Of a stretch of DNA of 33,307 nucleotides, positions 25,334 to 33,307 are shown one piece after another. Each line of letters opens with the position of its first letter. Position 1 is the stretch's first letter. The notes under the pieces were generated by a model. It was not told where the DNA came from. It ran no database searches and worked only from the letters and a program-made list of their open reading frames with translations. Made by a program: the position numbers and the translations under genes. The DNA is from Deltaproteobacteria bacterium (lineage in GTDB: Bacteria; Myxococcota_A; UBA9042; CAIXZC01), in contig VGRX01000016.1 in assembly GCA_016875215.1 (NCBI GenBank), positions 1 through 33,307 of the forward strand, written 5' to 3'.

Positions 25334-27898
25334 TCACTCCCCGACGGTCCAGCCGAACCGGGCGCCAGCCTTGAACGGGACATTCTCCAGGCGCCACGAG
25401 CCGGTCCCGTCGGGCGACGTGGCATGGACGGAGTGGGATCCCGGACCGGACAGGAGCAACTCGGCGGTTGCCCCGGCCGCCACCTCGCCGGCAGGAAGGC
25501 CGTCGACCGACAGGAGGAGACGGTCCGAGGTCCGGTTCCTCAGCTCGATCTCAGGATCGCTCCCCCTGGCCAGGAAGGGCATGTAGAGGTTGGCCGACAC
25601 GGTCACGGTGCCGACCCGATGCGTCCCGTCGGGCAGGTCGACCCGGACGACGTGAGTACCGATGTCGAGCGGAATCGGCTTCGGGTCGGGTGCGTCCGTG
25701 GCAATCCGGGCGACCTCGATTCCATCCACGAGCACGGTACCTCCGGTTCCGGCCAGCCCGTGGACGAGCACGCCGCCCGACTCGGAGCGGATGGTCCACT
25801 CCGCCTGGACTCCTGTCGCGGGCGTGAAGGTGAATGCATGGAGCTGGCCGCCATCCCCCCTGGCGGTAACGGTCGTCACCCGAAGCGGGAGCCCTTCGAT
25901 CCGGGTCATTCCGCCCGCGGGCAGCGTGCCGGCCGAAGCCCCGTCCAGCAGGACCGCGAGCGCTTCCGACGTCCGGTTGAGGATCTGGAGGACGCCGAGC
26001 TTCTCCGACAGACGCCAGATATACCAGCCCCCCCCCTGGAGCTGAAACGCCACCTCGTCGATCCGTTGTTCGCCGATCCGGGCCTCGAGGCGGTGGCGCC
26101 CGGGGGCAATCCGGTCCTTCACGAACGAATCCCCGGCTTCGACCGAGGCCAGCGGCGTCCCGTCCAGGAACAGCTCCACTGCGCCCGCTGTCCGGTTCTC
26201 GACCACTGCGCCGGTGGACAGCGCGGCCAGCTCGATGAGCACCAGGGCTCCGGGTTCCCCCGCCACCCGCCTGTCGTACCGGTTGCCGGTGACGGTCCCG
26301 CGGAGCCGGACGACACCGGAAAGCCCCGGGAGCCGGGCGGTTCCCTCGCCCGCCGCCGGGATCTCGTGGGGCTCCGGGCTCAGCTCGTGGAAGACCTTGA
26401 CCGGCTCTCCCGTGTTGTTCCGGATCAGGACGGCCAGTGCGGTCAGCGCAACGTCGACCACGGCGGTCCCCTGGTCGCGGGGCACGATCTCGACCGCTTC
26501 CCGCTTCACCAGGGTACCGTCTTCGGCCAGCACCTCGACCAGGTGCCTGCCGAGCGGCTGCCCGGCCAGCTCCACGGTCATGCCGGGTCCGACGCGGGTG
26601 AGGGGGCGGCCGTTGCGGTGGAATGCCAGCATCTCCGCGGTCCGGTTGCGCAGGACGAGCCTTCCGGGCTGGGGCCCGAGGACGACCTCGGCGAGCGTTC
26701 CGCCCACGACGTCGACGTCGAAGGTTGCCACGTGGCCGCACAGCACGCACCGGGCCTGGAGGACGTGCCGGCCGGCCCGGAGCGGGAACCGCAGCGCGGC
26801 CAGGGGGGCCATCTCGCCCATGACCCGGCCGTCGGCTGCCAGTTGGAGGGTCTCGCCCACGTGGTTGCGGACCATGACCTGCCCCTGCCCCTCCTCGAGG
26901 ATCCAGGCTTCGGTGGTCTCGGGGACGATGAGGAACGTCTGCTCGATGGTCCGGCCCGAGTCCCCTTGGGCCCTCAGGGTCGTGTTCCCCGCTGCCAGCC
27001 CCAGGATCTGCCGGCTCGAGCCGGGCTCGATGCGGGCGGCCTCCTGGCCGGCCAGGTAGAGGGTGACGGCCTCGGGAAGACGGTTCTCCACGGACAGGTT
27101 CCCGGAGCTGCCCGACAGGCGCACGGGGTTCTCCGAGCCGGGGTCCAGCTCCACCCGGCTCCGGAGCGATTGCCCCGTTGCCGGATAGCGGATGTCCAGG
27201 ATTGCGGGGCCGGCCGGCAGTCCGTCGAACCGGGTTGCCTCGTTCGGGGCGAGCCGGGCGGAACGGTCGCGTACAGCGACCTCGACCGGCTCGCTGCCGT
27301 CGTTGGTGACCAGGAGGACCGCCATGGGTGCGGCTGCTTCGACGGTCGACAATGCGTTGGAAACGAGGTCCGCATCCTGGGTCCAGCGCACGATTCCTCC
27401 GCTCTCGGCGAAGGTGAGCGTCGCCCGGCCTGCGGGGACCTCGACGAAGAGGGAATCAGCCCCTGACGGGACCGCGCCGAGCCGCACGAAGTCCAGGTAG
27501 ATGTCGAGGTCGAACGGGGTGGAGTTGCGCACGGCCAGAAGGGCGGTGCGATCCTCCACGGCCTCGGTTCCCGGAACCGCGACCTCCTTTTCCTGCCGCG
27601 GGTCGACGACCTGGCGGACCCGCGGCTCGGGGCACGAAAGCTCCAGCCGCCAGGGGGCGGCCGGGAGGTTGCGCACCAGCAGCCGGGTGGCTGCGGGAAC
27701 GGTCCGGTGGTACCCCCGGTCGACGAACAGCTCGCACGGGGTGGGACCTGCGTTGCGCACGAACAGGCTCGACGGCCCCCCTTCCCGCTCCGGCGCGGTC
27801 GCACACCCGGCGGACGACAGCACGACGGTCGCCAGCAGGCAGATGAAGACCCGGCGGGCAGAGGCACGACTCCGCAACATCCCGGGGCTTGCGAGCAT
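25334..27898 (-). CDS. Lipoprotein made of about eleven PEGA-like beta repeats
   Basis: The product (about 854 residues) begins with a signal peptide ending in the lipobox SSAGC, so it is membrane-anchored and faces the periplasm or surface. The rest is about eleven degenerate repeats of roughly 75 residues. Each starts with a strand of the type VLxxRNxT, followed by LxxDGxxxGxVxAG, and ends GxHxLxA. They resemble PEGA-type beta modules, which are usually found on surface or wall-associated proteins. No catalytic motif was seen; one VLCGHV holds a lone Cys pair with a preceding RC. Two ATGs are possible, 27898 and 27880; neither has a good ribosome-binding site, and the frame further upstream runs through the 40-bp repeat. 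It heads the operon with the rhomboid and GT-C-like genes. Confidence 0.75.
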   Translation of the reverse strand: MLASPGMLRSRASARRVFICLLATVVLSSAGCATAPEREGGPSSLFVRNAGPTPCELFVDRGYHRTVPAATRLLVRNLPAAPWRLELSCPEPRVRQVVDPRQEKEVAVPGTEAVEDRTALLAVRNSTPFDLDIYLDFVRLGAVPSGADSLFVEVPAGRATLTFAESGGIVRWTQDADLVSNALSTVEAAAPMAVLLVTNDGSEPVEVAVRDRSARLAPNEATRFDGLPAGPAILDIRYPATGQSLRSRVELDPGSENPVRLSGSSGNLSVENRLPEAVTLYLAGQEAARIEPGSSRQILGLAAGNTTLRAQGDSGRTIEQTFLIVPETTEAWILEEGQGQVMVRNHVGETLQLAADGRVMGEMAPLAALRFPLRAGRHVLQARCVLCGHVATFDVDVVGGTLAEVVLGPQPGRLVLRNRTAEMLAFHRNGRPLTRVGPGMTVELAGQPLGRHLVEVLAEDGTLVKREAVEIVPRDQGTAVVDVALTALAVLIRNNTGEPVKVFHELSPEPHEIPAAGEGTARLPGLSGVVRLRGTVTGNRYDRRVAGEPGALVLIELAALSTGAVVENRTAGAVELFLDGTPLASVEAGDSFVKDRIAPGRHRLEARIGEQRIDEVAFQLQGGGWYIWRLSEKLGVLQILNRTSEALAVLLDGASAGTLPAGGMTRIEGLPLRVTTVTARGDGGQLHAFTFTPATGVQAEWTIRSESGGVLVHGLAGTGGTVLVDGIEVARIATDAPDPKPIPLDIGTHVVRVDLPDGTHRVGTVTVSANLYMPFLARGSDPEIELRNRTSDRLLLSVDGLPAGEVAAGATAELLLSGPGSHSVHATSPDGTGSWRLENVPFKAGARFGWTVGE

Positions 27899-27911
27899 CG
27901 TCCGCCGCGAC

Positions 27912-27951
27912 CATCCGCCTTGGCACAAGGCTACGGCGGGATTTCGTCGAC
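27912..27951 (-). repeat. Inverted single copy of the 40-bp palindromic repeat
   Basis: Read on the minus strand, it starts GTCGACGAA and ends CCAAGGCGGATG, matching the units at 19967-20086 at all but a few bases. It lies in the upstream region of the lipoprotein gene, followed on the plus strand by a CCATCGA tandem. Confidence 0.85.
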
Positions 27952-27993
27952 CATCGACCATCGACCCTCTCCGACGACTGGCAGACCAGAGGC

Positions 27994-28554
27994 TCATGCC
28001 TCGGGGGTTCCTTTGGTTTCACCGGGCTCGGACTCAGGGGTCTTGCCGCCTTCTTCCTCCTCCTCGGGGGGCGGTTCGGGCGGCCAGACCTCGAACGGGA
28101 TGTCCTTGTCGAGCTTCTCCTTGATGACTTCCCGGGAGAACTTGACCTCGTTGAGGAGGATGCACAGGTACAGCCGGTCCGCGTCGTACTCCTCCAGGAG
28201 CTCCTCCAGGAACACCCGGGCAGCGTCGTCCTCGATGCGGACGATCTTGTCCACTTCCTCGTTGATCGTGCGGACCTTGTTGTACATTGCGTGGTAGAGC
28301 CGGTTGTTGCTCCGGTTCCACAGCGTGGTGATGAGCTGCGCCAGCTCCTCGTTGCCCTTGCCGCGGATCTCCTTGTCGATCATTTCACGGATGCGGCGCT
28401 TCCCGGCCACCTGGAGGCGGTACCCCTTGAAGTAGCGGATGTACATCGGACGGCTGAGGACCTGCACTCCCTTGACGATGTGCTCGATGGGCACGTCCTT
28501 CAGGATGATCTCCAGCTCCTGGTTCAGCGACTTGATGATCTCGACCCCTCTCAT
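27994..28554 (-). CDS. Helical protein of unknown function
   Basis: This 186-residue protein has no signal peptide or membrane segment. It is predicted mostly helical, with many charged residues (RIREMIDKEIRGKGNEELAQ, IVRIEDDAARVFLEELLEEY), and ends in a Pro/Glu-rich acidic tail (PPEPPPEEEEEGGK) after VWPPE. I do not recognise a family. The ATG at 28554 has GGGAGG five bases upstream; a TTG at 28575 is a weaker alternative that would put the ribosome-binding site inside the gene. The next gene on the same strand starts 95 bases later across a 40-bp repeat, so cotranscription with the lipoprotein-rhomboid operon is possible but not evident. Confidence 0.7.
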   Translation of the reverse strand: MRGVEIIKSLNQELEIILKDVPIEHIVKGVQVLSRPMYIRYFKGYRLQVAGKRRIREMIDKEIRGKGNEELAQLITTLWNRSNNRLYHAMYNKVRTINEEVDKIVRIEDDAARVFLEELLEEYDADRLYLCILLNEVKFSREVIKEKLDKDIPFEVWPPEPPPEEEEEGGKTPESEPGETKGTPEA

Positions 28555-28812
28555 CTCGGCCTCCCTGGCGTTCAACCGGCATCGGCTGTGAACTTAGCGC
28601 ACTTCAGAGCAAAAAGCCAGGAGGGAATCGCCGGCCCCGCCGCCTCCCCCGCCAGGTCGTTTTCCCGCCGTCGTCGCGGACAGAGAGTCGCATCCGGTCG
28701 GATGGAGTTGCGTCCCCAGGTGCGTGCAAACATACCCTCCTGGCCCGAGTGTTCCACCGGGCTGCTGGAGTATTTTCCCGCAGGCGCGTGAAGATATCGC
28801 GACGGCTTCCTC
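28555..28812. other. Intergenic region with a short inverted repeat
   Basis: This lies between the divergent helical-protein and Cys-rich lipoprotein genes. The one structure I see is CATCCG-GT-CGGATG at about 28690-28703, a compact palindrome that could be an operator. No convincing RNA gene or reading frame was found. Confidence 0.35.
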
Positions 28813-28841
28813 TTGAAAAAGCAACTGTCCCGTGGCACTCT
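28813..28841 (+). promoter_or_regulatory. Candidate promoter of the Cys-rich cohesin-like gene
   Basis: TTGAAA (28813-28818), a 17-base spacer and CACTCT (28836-28841) lie 45 bases before the ATG. The -10 box is weak, but it keeps A2 and T6. Confidence 0.4.
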
Positions 28842-28886
28842 GATCTCCGGGTTGTGGATTCCGGTGCGTTTTCGGGGAGGGTTCGG

Positions 28887-31800
28887 ATGAAGATTCGTTT
28901 CCTGGTTGTGCTCTCGATGGGTCTGGTTGCTGCGTGCTCCCCCGGCGGGCCTGCCGGCGGGGATTCGGAGTCGGACGTTCCCCCGGACGTCATGGTCGGC
29001 GACGGTCCTCTGGGAGAGCTCGAAGCAGTTGAGTTCCCCTGCGGCGACGGAATCTGCGATCCGGAGGCCAAGGAGACGTGCAAGACATGCCCCGCAGACT
29101 GCAACGAGTGTGCGGACGTGTGCGGTGACGGCCAGTGCACGGGCGAGGAGTCCTGCACCGACTGTCCGGGTGACTGCGGCGAATGCTGCGGCAACGGGAA
29201 GTGCGAGGGGGAGGAGACCTGCGGCGATTGTCCGGGCGATTGCGGGGTGTGCCCTCCGGTATGCCCCAACGCCAAGTGCGAGGATGGTCCCGAGTACGGA
29301 GATGAGGCGGAGAGCTGCGTGACCTGCCCCGCGGATTGCGGCGAGTGCGACGACGTGTGCGGAGACGACGAGTGTGCGGGGGCGGAGACCTGCACCGACT
29401 GCCCGGAGGATTGCGGCCCGTGCCTGCCCGAGTGTCCCAACGGGAAGTGCGAAGATGCTCCCGAGTTCGGCGAACAGGCGGAGACGTGCGAGACCTGCCC
29501 GGACGACTGCGGTATCTGCCCGGACGAGGATTGCGGCAACGGGGAGTGCCAGGACGAGAAGGAGAGCTGCAAGAACTGCCCCGAGGATTGCGGCCAGTGC
29601 CCGGCGTGCCCGGACGGGACGTGCAACGGCGAGGAGACGTGCGAGACCTGCCCGGACGACTGCTGCGCTCCCCCCTCCTGCGGGGACGGCAAGCTCGACG
29701 CAGGGGAGGAGTGCGACGACGAGAATCTCGAGCCGGACGACGGCTGCGACGACGTGTGCAAGGTGGAGCCCGCCGCGGCGGAACCGGGGGCGATCATCAT
29801 TACCGAGATCCTCAAGAACCCCGCGTTCGTGGACGATTCGGTCGGCGAGTGGTTCGAGCTCTACAACACGACGGAGTCAGACATCGACATCAATGCCTGG
29901 GAGATCAAGGATCTCGGGGTGGACAAGCATCGGATCTTCAAGGCTGGCGGCGTGGTGGTGCCCGCAGAGACCCACGTCGTGCTGGCCAAGAGCGGCGACC
30001 CGTCGGTCAACGGCGGGTTCGAGCCGCTCTACGTGTACGCCTCCTTCAATCTGTCGAACAAGGATGACGAGATCATCCTGCTCTCGGGAAGCACCGAGGT
30101 GGATGTGGTCGCGTACGACAACGGCGAGACGTTCCCCAATGACGTGGGCCGCTCGCTGTCGCTGGACCCGGACAAGTACGACTTCGAGCTCAACGACCTC
30201 GGGGAGAGCTGGTGCTCCGGGCCGCTCACGTTCGGCAAGGGGGACTTCGGCAGCCCGGGGGACGACAACCCGTCGTGCAGCCCGGTCTGCGGGGACGGCA
30301 AGTGCGCCAAGGAAGAAGGGTGCGAGGCCTGCCCCGAGGACTGCGGCGTCTGCCCGCCGAAGTGCAACAACCAGGTCTGCGAGATGGACAAGGACGTGTA
30401 CGGGGACGCTGCGGAGAACTGCTCGGTCTGCCCGGCCGATTGCGGCCCGTGCTGCCCCAACGGCTTCTGCGACTATGGCGAGCAGTGCGGCACCTGCCCG
30501 CAGGATTGCGGCCAGTGCTGCCCCAACGGGCAGTGCGACAACGGCGAGAGCTGCATCACGTGCCCCGACGACTGCGGGACGTGCCAGCCCATCTGCGGCG
30601 ACCAGGTGTGCAACGGCAACGAAACCTGCGAGAGCTGTGCGCAGGATTGCGGTACCTGTCCGGCGGCAGGCTGGTGCAAGCTGTCCGGCAAGGCGGGGGA
30701 CACGGTGATGTGCCAGCTCGCGCTGGCGGCCGAGAATGCGGCCAGCCCCAAGGCCACCGGAATCCAGTTCAAGATCTCGTGGGACAATGCCAAGGTGGGG
30801 CTGGACAAGCTGTCGTGCATGGCCGGCGGCATCGACATGTGCGACCAGTTCAATACGCTGCCCACCGGGCATGCCCTGTCGGTCGTTCCACCCAAAGCGC
30901 AGTGGGCCGGGAACGTCTCGGCTGCCATCTACTACGGCAACGTGCCTCCCAAGGCGATCACCGAGGCCTACCTCGAGGGGGGCAAGGTGGTGGGGAACGG
31001 ATACGTGCTGGACCTCGTGTTCAAGATCAAGCAGCCGATCGATGCGGCAGCCGCCGTTGTCCCGGCATTCACGGACCTCAAGGGGACCGATGCGGTGGCC
31101 AATTCGCTGACCGTAACGATGGACGCGGGGTTGCTCGTGACGTCGGCCGGCGGGGTGGGGCCGAAGTGCGGGGACGGCCAGTGCAACGGTACGGAGACCT
31201 GCACCACCTGCCCGGGTGACTGCGGCGCGTGTCCGAAGTGCGGTGACGCGAAATGCGACCCGGGCGAGAACTGCAACACCTGCCCCGGCGACTGCGGCGC
31301 CTGCTGCCCCAACGGAGCGTGCGACTACGGCGAGACCTGCTCGACCTGTGCGGCCGACTGCGGGGCCTGTCCGGTCTGCGGCGACGCCAAGTGCAACGGC
31401 ACCGAGAACTGCAACACCTGCCCCGGCGATTGCGGCGCCTGCTGTCCCAACGGCAAGTGCGACTTCGGCGAGACCTGCTCGTCCTGTGTGGCCGACTGCG
31501 GTGCCTGTCCAGTCTGCGGGGACGGCAAGTGCAACGGCACCGAGACCTGCACCACCTGCCCGGGTGACTGCGGCGCCTGCCCGCCGGCCGGCTGGTGCAA
31601 GCTGTCGGGCAACAACGGAGCGACCATCTCGTGCAAGCTGAAGCTGGCTGCCGAGAACGCATCGAGCCCGAAAGCCACCGGAATCCAGTTCAAGCTGAAC
31701 TACGACAACGCCAACGTCAGCCTGGAGAAGCTCTCCTGCATGACAGGCGGGCTGGACATGTGCGACCAGTTCAACGCCCTCCTGTCCGGCCATGCCATCG

Positions 31801-32855
31801 GCGTGGCCCCGCCAAAAGCCTCCTGGGCCGGCTCGTTGTCGGTGGCGATCTACTACAGCAACGTGCCGCCCAAGTCGATCACCGACGCGTACATGAACGG
31901 CCTGGTGGTCGTGGGCAACGCAGACGTGCTCGACCTCGTGTTCAAGCTCAAGACGAACATCCCGGCGCAGTCTCCGGTCACGCCGCTTTTCAGCGGCCTG
32001 ACGGCCACTGACGCCGGCGCCAACCCCCTGACCATGACATTCAAGGACGGCCTGTTCACCACCGCAGCGGCGGGGGCGGCCCCGAAGTGCGGGGATGCCC
32101 TGTGCAACGGAACGGAGACCTGCAGCACCTGCCCCGGCGATTGCGGCGCCTGCTGTCCCAACGGCAAAAACGACTTCGGCGAGACCTGCTCCACCTGTGC
32201 GGCGGACTGCGGCGCATGCCCGGTCTGCGGCGACGGCAAGTGCAACGGGACCGAGACGTGCGGGACCTGCCCCTCCGACTGCGGCGCCTGCCCGGTCTGC
32301 GGCGACGGCAAGTGCAACGGGACCGAGACGTGCGGGACCTGCCCCTCCGACTGCGGCGCGTGTCCGACCGGCTGGTGCTCCGTGTCCGGCAACGCGGGGA
32401 CCACCGTCAACTGCAAGCTCAAGATCGCTGCGACCAGCAATACCTCCCCCAAGGCCACCGGAATCCAGTTCAAGGTGGGCTACGACTCGACCAAGGTCTC
32501 CTTGGAGAAGTTCTCGTGCCTGATGGGCGCGCTCGACATGTGCGACCAGTTCAACGCCTTGCTCTCCGGCCACACGCTGAGCGTGGCCCCACCCAAGGGG
32601 CAGTGGGCCGGCAACGTGTCCGTGGCCATCTACTACGGGCAGGTACCCCCCAAGGCGATTACGGAGGCGTACCTCTCGGGCGGAGTGGTCACCGGGAGCG
32701 CTGACGTGCTCGACATCGTGTTCAAGCTGACGCAGACGGTTTCGGCCGGCTCACCGGTCCAGGTGAACCTGACCGACATGGTTGGAACGGACGCCACAGC
32801 GAATTCGCTGACCGTGACATTGCAGAATGGGGTGCTGGTCACTTCAAAGCCATAA
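28887..32855 (+). CDS. Lipoprotein with lamin-tail domain, Cys-rich repeats and three cohesin-like modules
   Basis: The 1322-residue protein starts MKIRFLVVLSMGLVAAC with a lipobox (Cys17), so it is exported and lipid-anchored. Residues about 50-300 are repeats of the type CGDGxCxxxExCxxCPxDCGxC. A lamin-tail (LTD) domain follows (about 302-467; IIITEILKNPAFVDDS, GEWFELYNTT, SLSLDPD). More Cys-rich repeats separate three copies of a 160-residue beta module (about 592-755, 900-1063, 1161-1322). Each opens WCxxSGxxGxTVxCxL and has PKATGIQFK, MCDQFN and AIYYGxVPPKAIT, ending in a V/L-rich strand. This order resembles cohesin modules, which bind dockerins. GGGAGG precedes the ATG. The next gene, 13 bases on, carries dockerin-like repeats. 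Cohesin identity is by pattern only. The cysteines, almost all in pairs, imply disulfides or metal binding outside the cell. Confidence 0.8.
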   Translation: MKIRFLVVLSMGLVAACSPGGPAGGDSESDVPPDVMVGDGPLGELEAVEFPCGDGICDPEAKETCKTCPADCNECADVCGDGQCTGEESCTDCPGDCGECCGNGKCEGEETCGDCPGDCGVCPPVCPNAKCEDGPEYGDEAESCVTCPADCGECDDVCGDDECAGAETCTDCPEDCGPCLPECPNGKCEDAPEFGEQAETCETCPDDCGICPDEDCGNGECQDEKESCKNCPEDCGQCPACPDGTCNGEETCETCPDDCCAPPSCGDGKLDAGEECDDENLEPDDGCDDVCKVEPAAAEPGAIIITEILKNPAFVDDSVGEWFELYNTTESDIDINAWEIKDLGVDKHRIFKAGGVVVPAETHVVLAKSGDPSVNGGFEPLYVYASFNLSNKDDEIILLSGSTEVDVVAYDNGETFPNDVGRSLSLDPDKYDFELNDLGESWCSGPLTFGKGDFGSPGDDNPSCSPVCGDGKCAKEEGCEACPEDCGVCPPKCNNQVCEMDKDVYGDAAENCSVCPADCGPCCPNGFCDYGEQCGTCPQDCGQCCPNGQCDNGESCITCPDDCGTCQPICGDQVCNGNETCESCAQDCGTCPAAGWCKLSGKAGDTVMCQLALAAENAASPKATGIQFKISWDNAKVGLDKLSCMAGGIDMCDQFNTLPTGHALSVVPPKAQWAGNVSAAIYYGNVPPKAITEAYLEGGKVVGNGYVLDLVFKIKQPIDAAAAVVPAFTDLKGTDAVANSLTVTMDAGLLVTSAGGVGPKCGDGQCNGTETCTTCPGDCGACPKCGDAKCDPGENCNTCPGDCGACCPNGACDYGETCSTCAADCGACPVCGDAKCNGTENCNTCPGDCGACCPNGKCDFGETCSSCVADCGACPVCGDGKCNGTETCTTCPGDCGACPPAGWCKLSGNNGATISCKLKLAAENASSPKATGIQFKLNYDNANVSLEKLSCMTGGLDMCDQFNALLSGHAIGVAPPKASWAGSLSVAIYYSNVPPKSITDAYMNGLVVVGNADVLDLVFKLKTNIPAQSPVTPLFSGLTATDAGANPLTMTFKDGLFTTAAAGAAPKCGDALCNGTETCSTCPGDCGACCPNGKNDFGETCSTCAADCGACPVCGDGKCNGTETCGTCPSDCGACPVCGDGKCNGTETCGTCPSDCGACPTGWCSVSGNAGTTVNCKLKIAATSNTSPKATGIQFKVGYDSTKVSLEKFSCLMGALDMCDQFNALLSGHTLSVAPPKGQWAGNVSVAIYYGQVPPKAITEAYLSGGVVTGSADVLDIVFKLTQTVSAGSPVQVNLTDMVGTDATANSLTVTLQNGVLVTSKP
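32221..32364 (+). repeat. 72-bp tandem duplication within the Cys-rich gene
   Basis: 32221-32292 and 32293-32364 are identical over the first 66 bases or so and differ only near the end. Each encodes one 24-residue Cys-rich repeat. Other repeats of the protein have diverged, so this copy is recent. Confidence 0.9.
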
Positions 32856-32868
32856 GGGGAGGAAGACC

Positions 32869-33307
32869 ATGAAGGCGCGTAGTGTGTTGGGGATCCTGAT
32901 CCTGGTTCTATCGTTGGGTGCCGCAGGGAACGCACTGGCCGGCCTGCCGGGAGACGTCACCGGCAACGGCGCCGTGGATGTCTCGGACATCCAGTGCACG
33001 GTGCTGACCGCGCTCAACCCGCAACCCCCGGCCTGCCTGGCGGCGCCGACGGCCGCGGACCTCAACTGCAGCGGGGCCACCGACGTCGTCGACATCCAGT
33101 TGGAGGTCCTGATCGTCCTGTACTACCCGAATCCGGGGTTGCCGGCAGACAAGGACGCGAACAAGAACAACATCGTCGATGCCTGCGAAGGGGCGCCGCC
33201 GGTGTGCGGCAACGGCAAGTGCGAGCCTCCGACCGAGAGCAACGCCAACTGTCCGGCGGATTGCCCCGCATCCGCGTACAAGGCGGGTGACGTGATCATC
33301 ACGGAGA
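32869..33307 (+). CDS. Exported protein with dockerin-like repeats (cut by the window end)
   Basis: The first 146 codons are visible, with no stop before the edge. A signal peptide (MKARSVLGILILVLSLG...ALA, cleavage near residue 24) is followed by two dockerin-type calcium loops: GDVTGNGAVDVSDIQ (about 28-42) and ADLNCSGATDVVDIQ (about 63-77), each trailed by a VLxxL helix. A further Asp/Asn-rich loop DKDANKNNIVDAC resembles a thrombospondin type 3 repeat. One Cys-rich repeat (CGNGKCEPP...CPADC) follows. The last residues, AGDVIITE, match the start of the lamin-tail domain in the preceding gene, so such a domain probably follows. GGGGAGG lies seven bases before the ATG. It starts 13 bases after the preceding gene, so both are one operon and the products probably meet outside the cell. 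Confidence 0.8.
   Translation, partial: MKARSVLGILILVLSLGAAGNALAGLPGDVTGNGAVDVSDIQCTVLTALNPQPPACLAAPTAADLNCSGATDVVDIQLEVLIVLYYPNPGLPADKDANKNNIVDACEGAPPVCGNGKCEPPTESNANCPADCPASAYKAGDVIITE

Overview
The window comes from a high-GC Gram-negative bacterium, most likely of the broad deltaproteobacterial grouping (Myxococcota or a neighbouring phylum). The evidence is several lipoproteins with lipoboxes, a eukaryotic-type Ser/Thr kinase with a zinc ribbon, very Cys-rich 'CGDGxC...CPxDCGxC' surface proteins, pyruvoyl-dependent arginine decarboxylase, a B12-dependent mutase subunit, and promoters of the TTGACA-17-TAxxxT type. It looks like chromosome: no phage, IS element, tRNA or rRNA was recognised. 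The lineage is inferred from protein style, not from a marker gene.

Layout. 175-2697 (-) is a membrane Ser/Thr kinase, divergent from 2885-5328 (+), an acyl-CoA cassette (thiolase, crotonase, B12-binding mutase subunit). Then come a DUF1848 protein (5445-6338), a TPR protein (6489-7283) and a YgiQ-type radical SAM protein (7240-9081). A 29-residue membrane peptide is encoded on the minus strand at 9183-9272. 9397-16061 (+) is a two-gene cassette, SNF2-type helicase plus gamma-class adenine methylase, resembling DrmD and DrmMI of DISARM but without drmA, drmB or drmC beside it. Convergent to it is a minus-strand operon, 17870-16139: Nfu scaffold, a divergent transaldolase-like protein, and a TtcA-like PP-loop enzyme whose frame is crossed by one TGA. 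A SECIS-like hairpin follows that TGA, so I read the gene as a probable selenoprotein.

18015-19252 (-) holds a Cys-rich lipoprotein gene and a tandem BMC-domain shell protein, each with its own promoter. Divergent from the shell gene are arginine decarboxylase (19415-19966) and agmatinase (20179-21075), which together make arginine to agmatine to putrescine. 27898-21172 (-) is an operon of a beta-repeat lipoprotein, a rhomboid protease and a large GT-C-like membrane protein with C-terminal TPRs. The last of these carries an in-frame mosaic of short DNA repeats. An unknown helical protein (28554-27994) precedes it. 28887-33307 (+) encodes a 1322-residue lipoprotein with a lamin-tail domain, Cys-rich repeats and three cohesin-like modules, followed by a window-truncated protein with a dockerin-like pair of repeats.

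A 40-bp palindromic repeat occurs at three intergenic places (5368, a triple array at 19967-20086, and 27912). The observations I rate highest are the candidate selenocysteine TtcA-like gene, the stand-alone DrmD/DrmMI-like pair, and the cohesin-like/dockerin-like gene pair.
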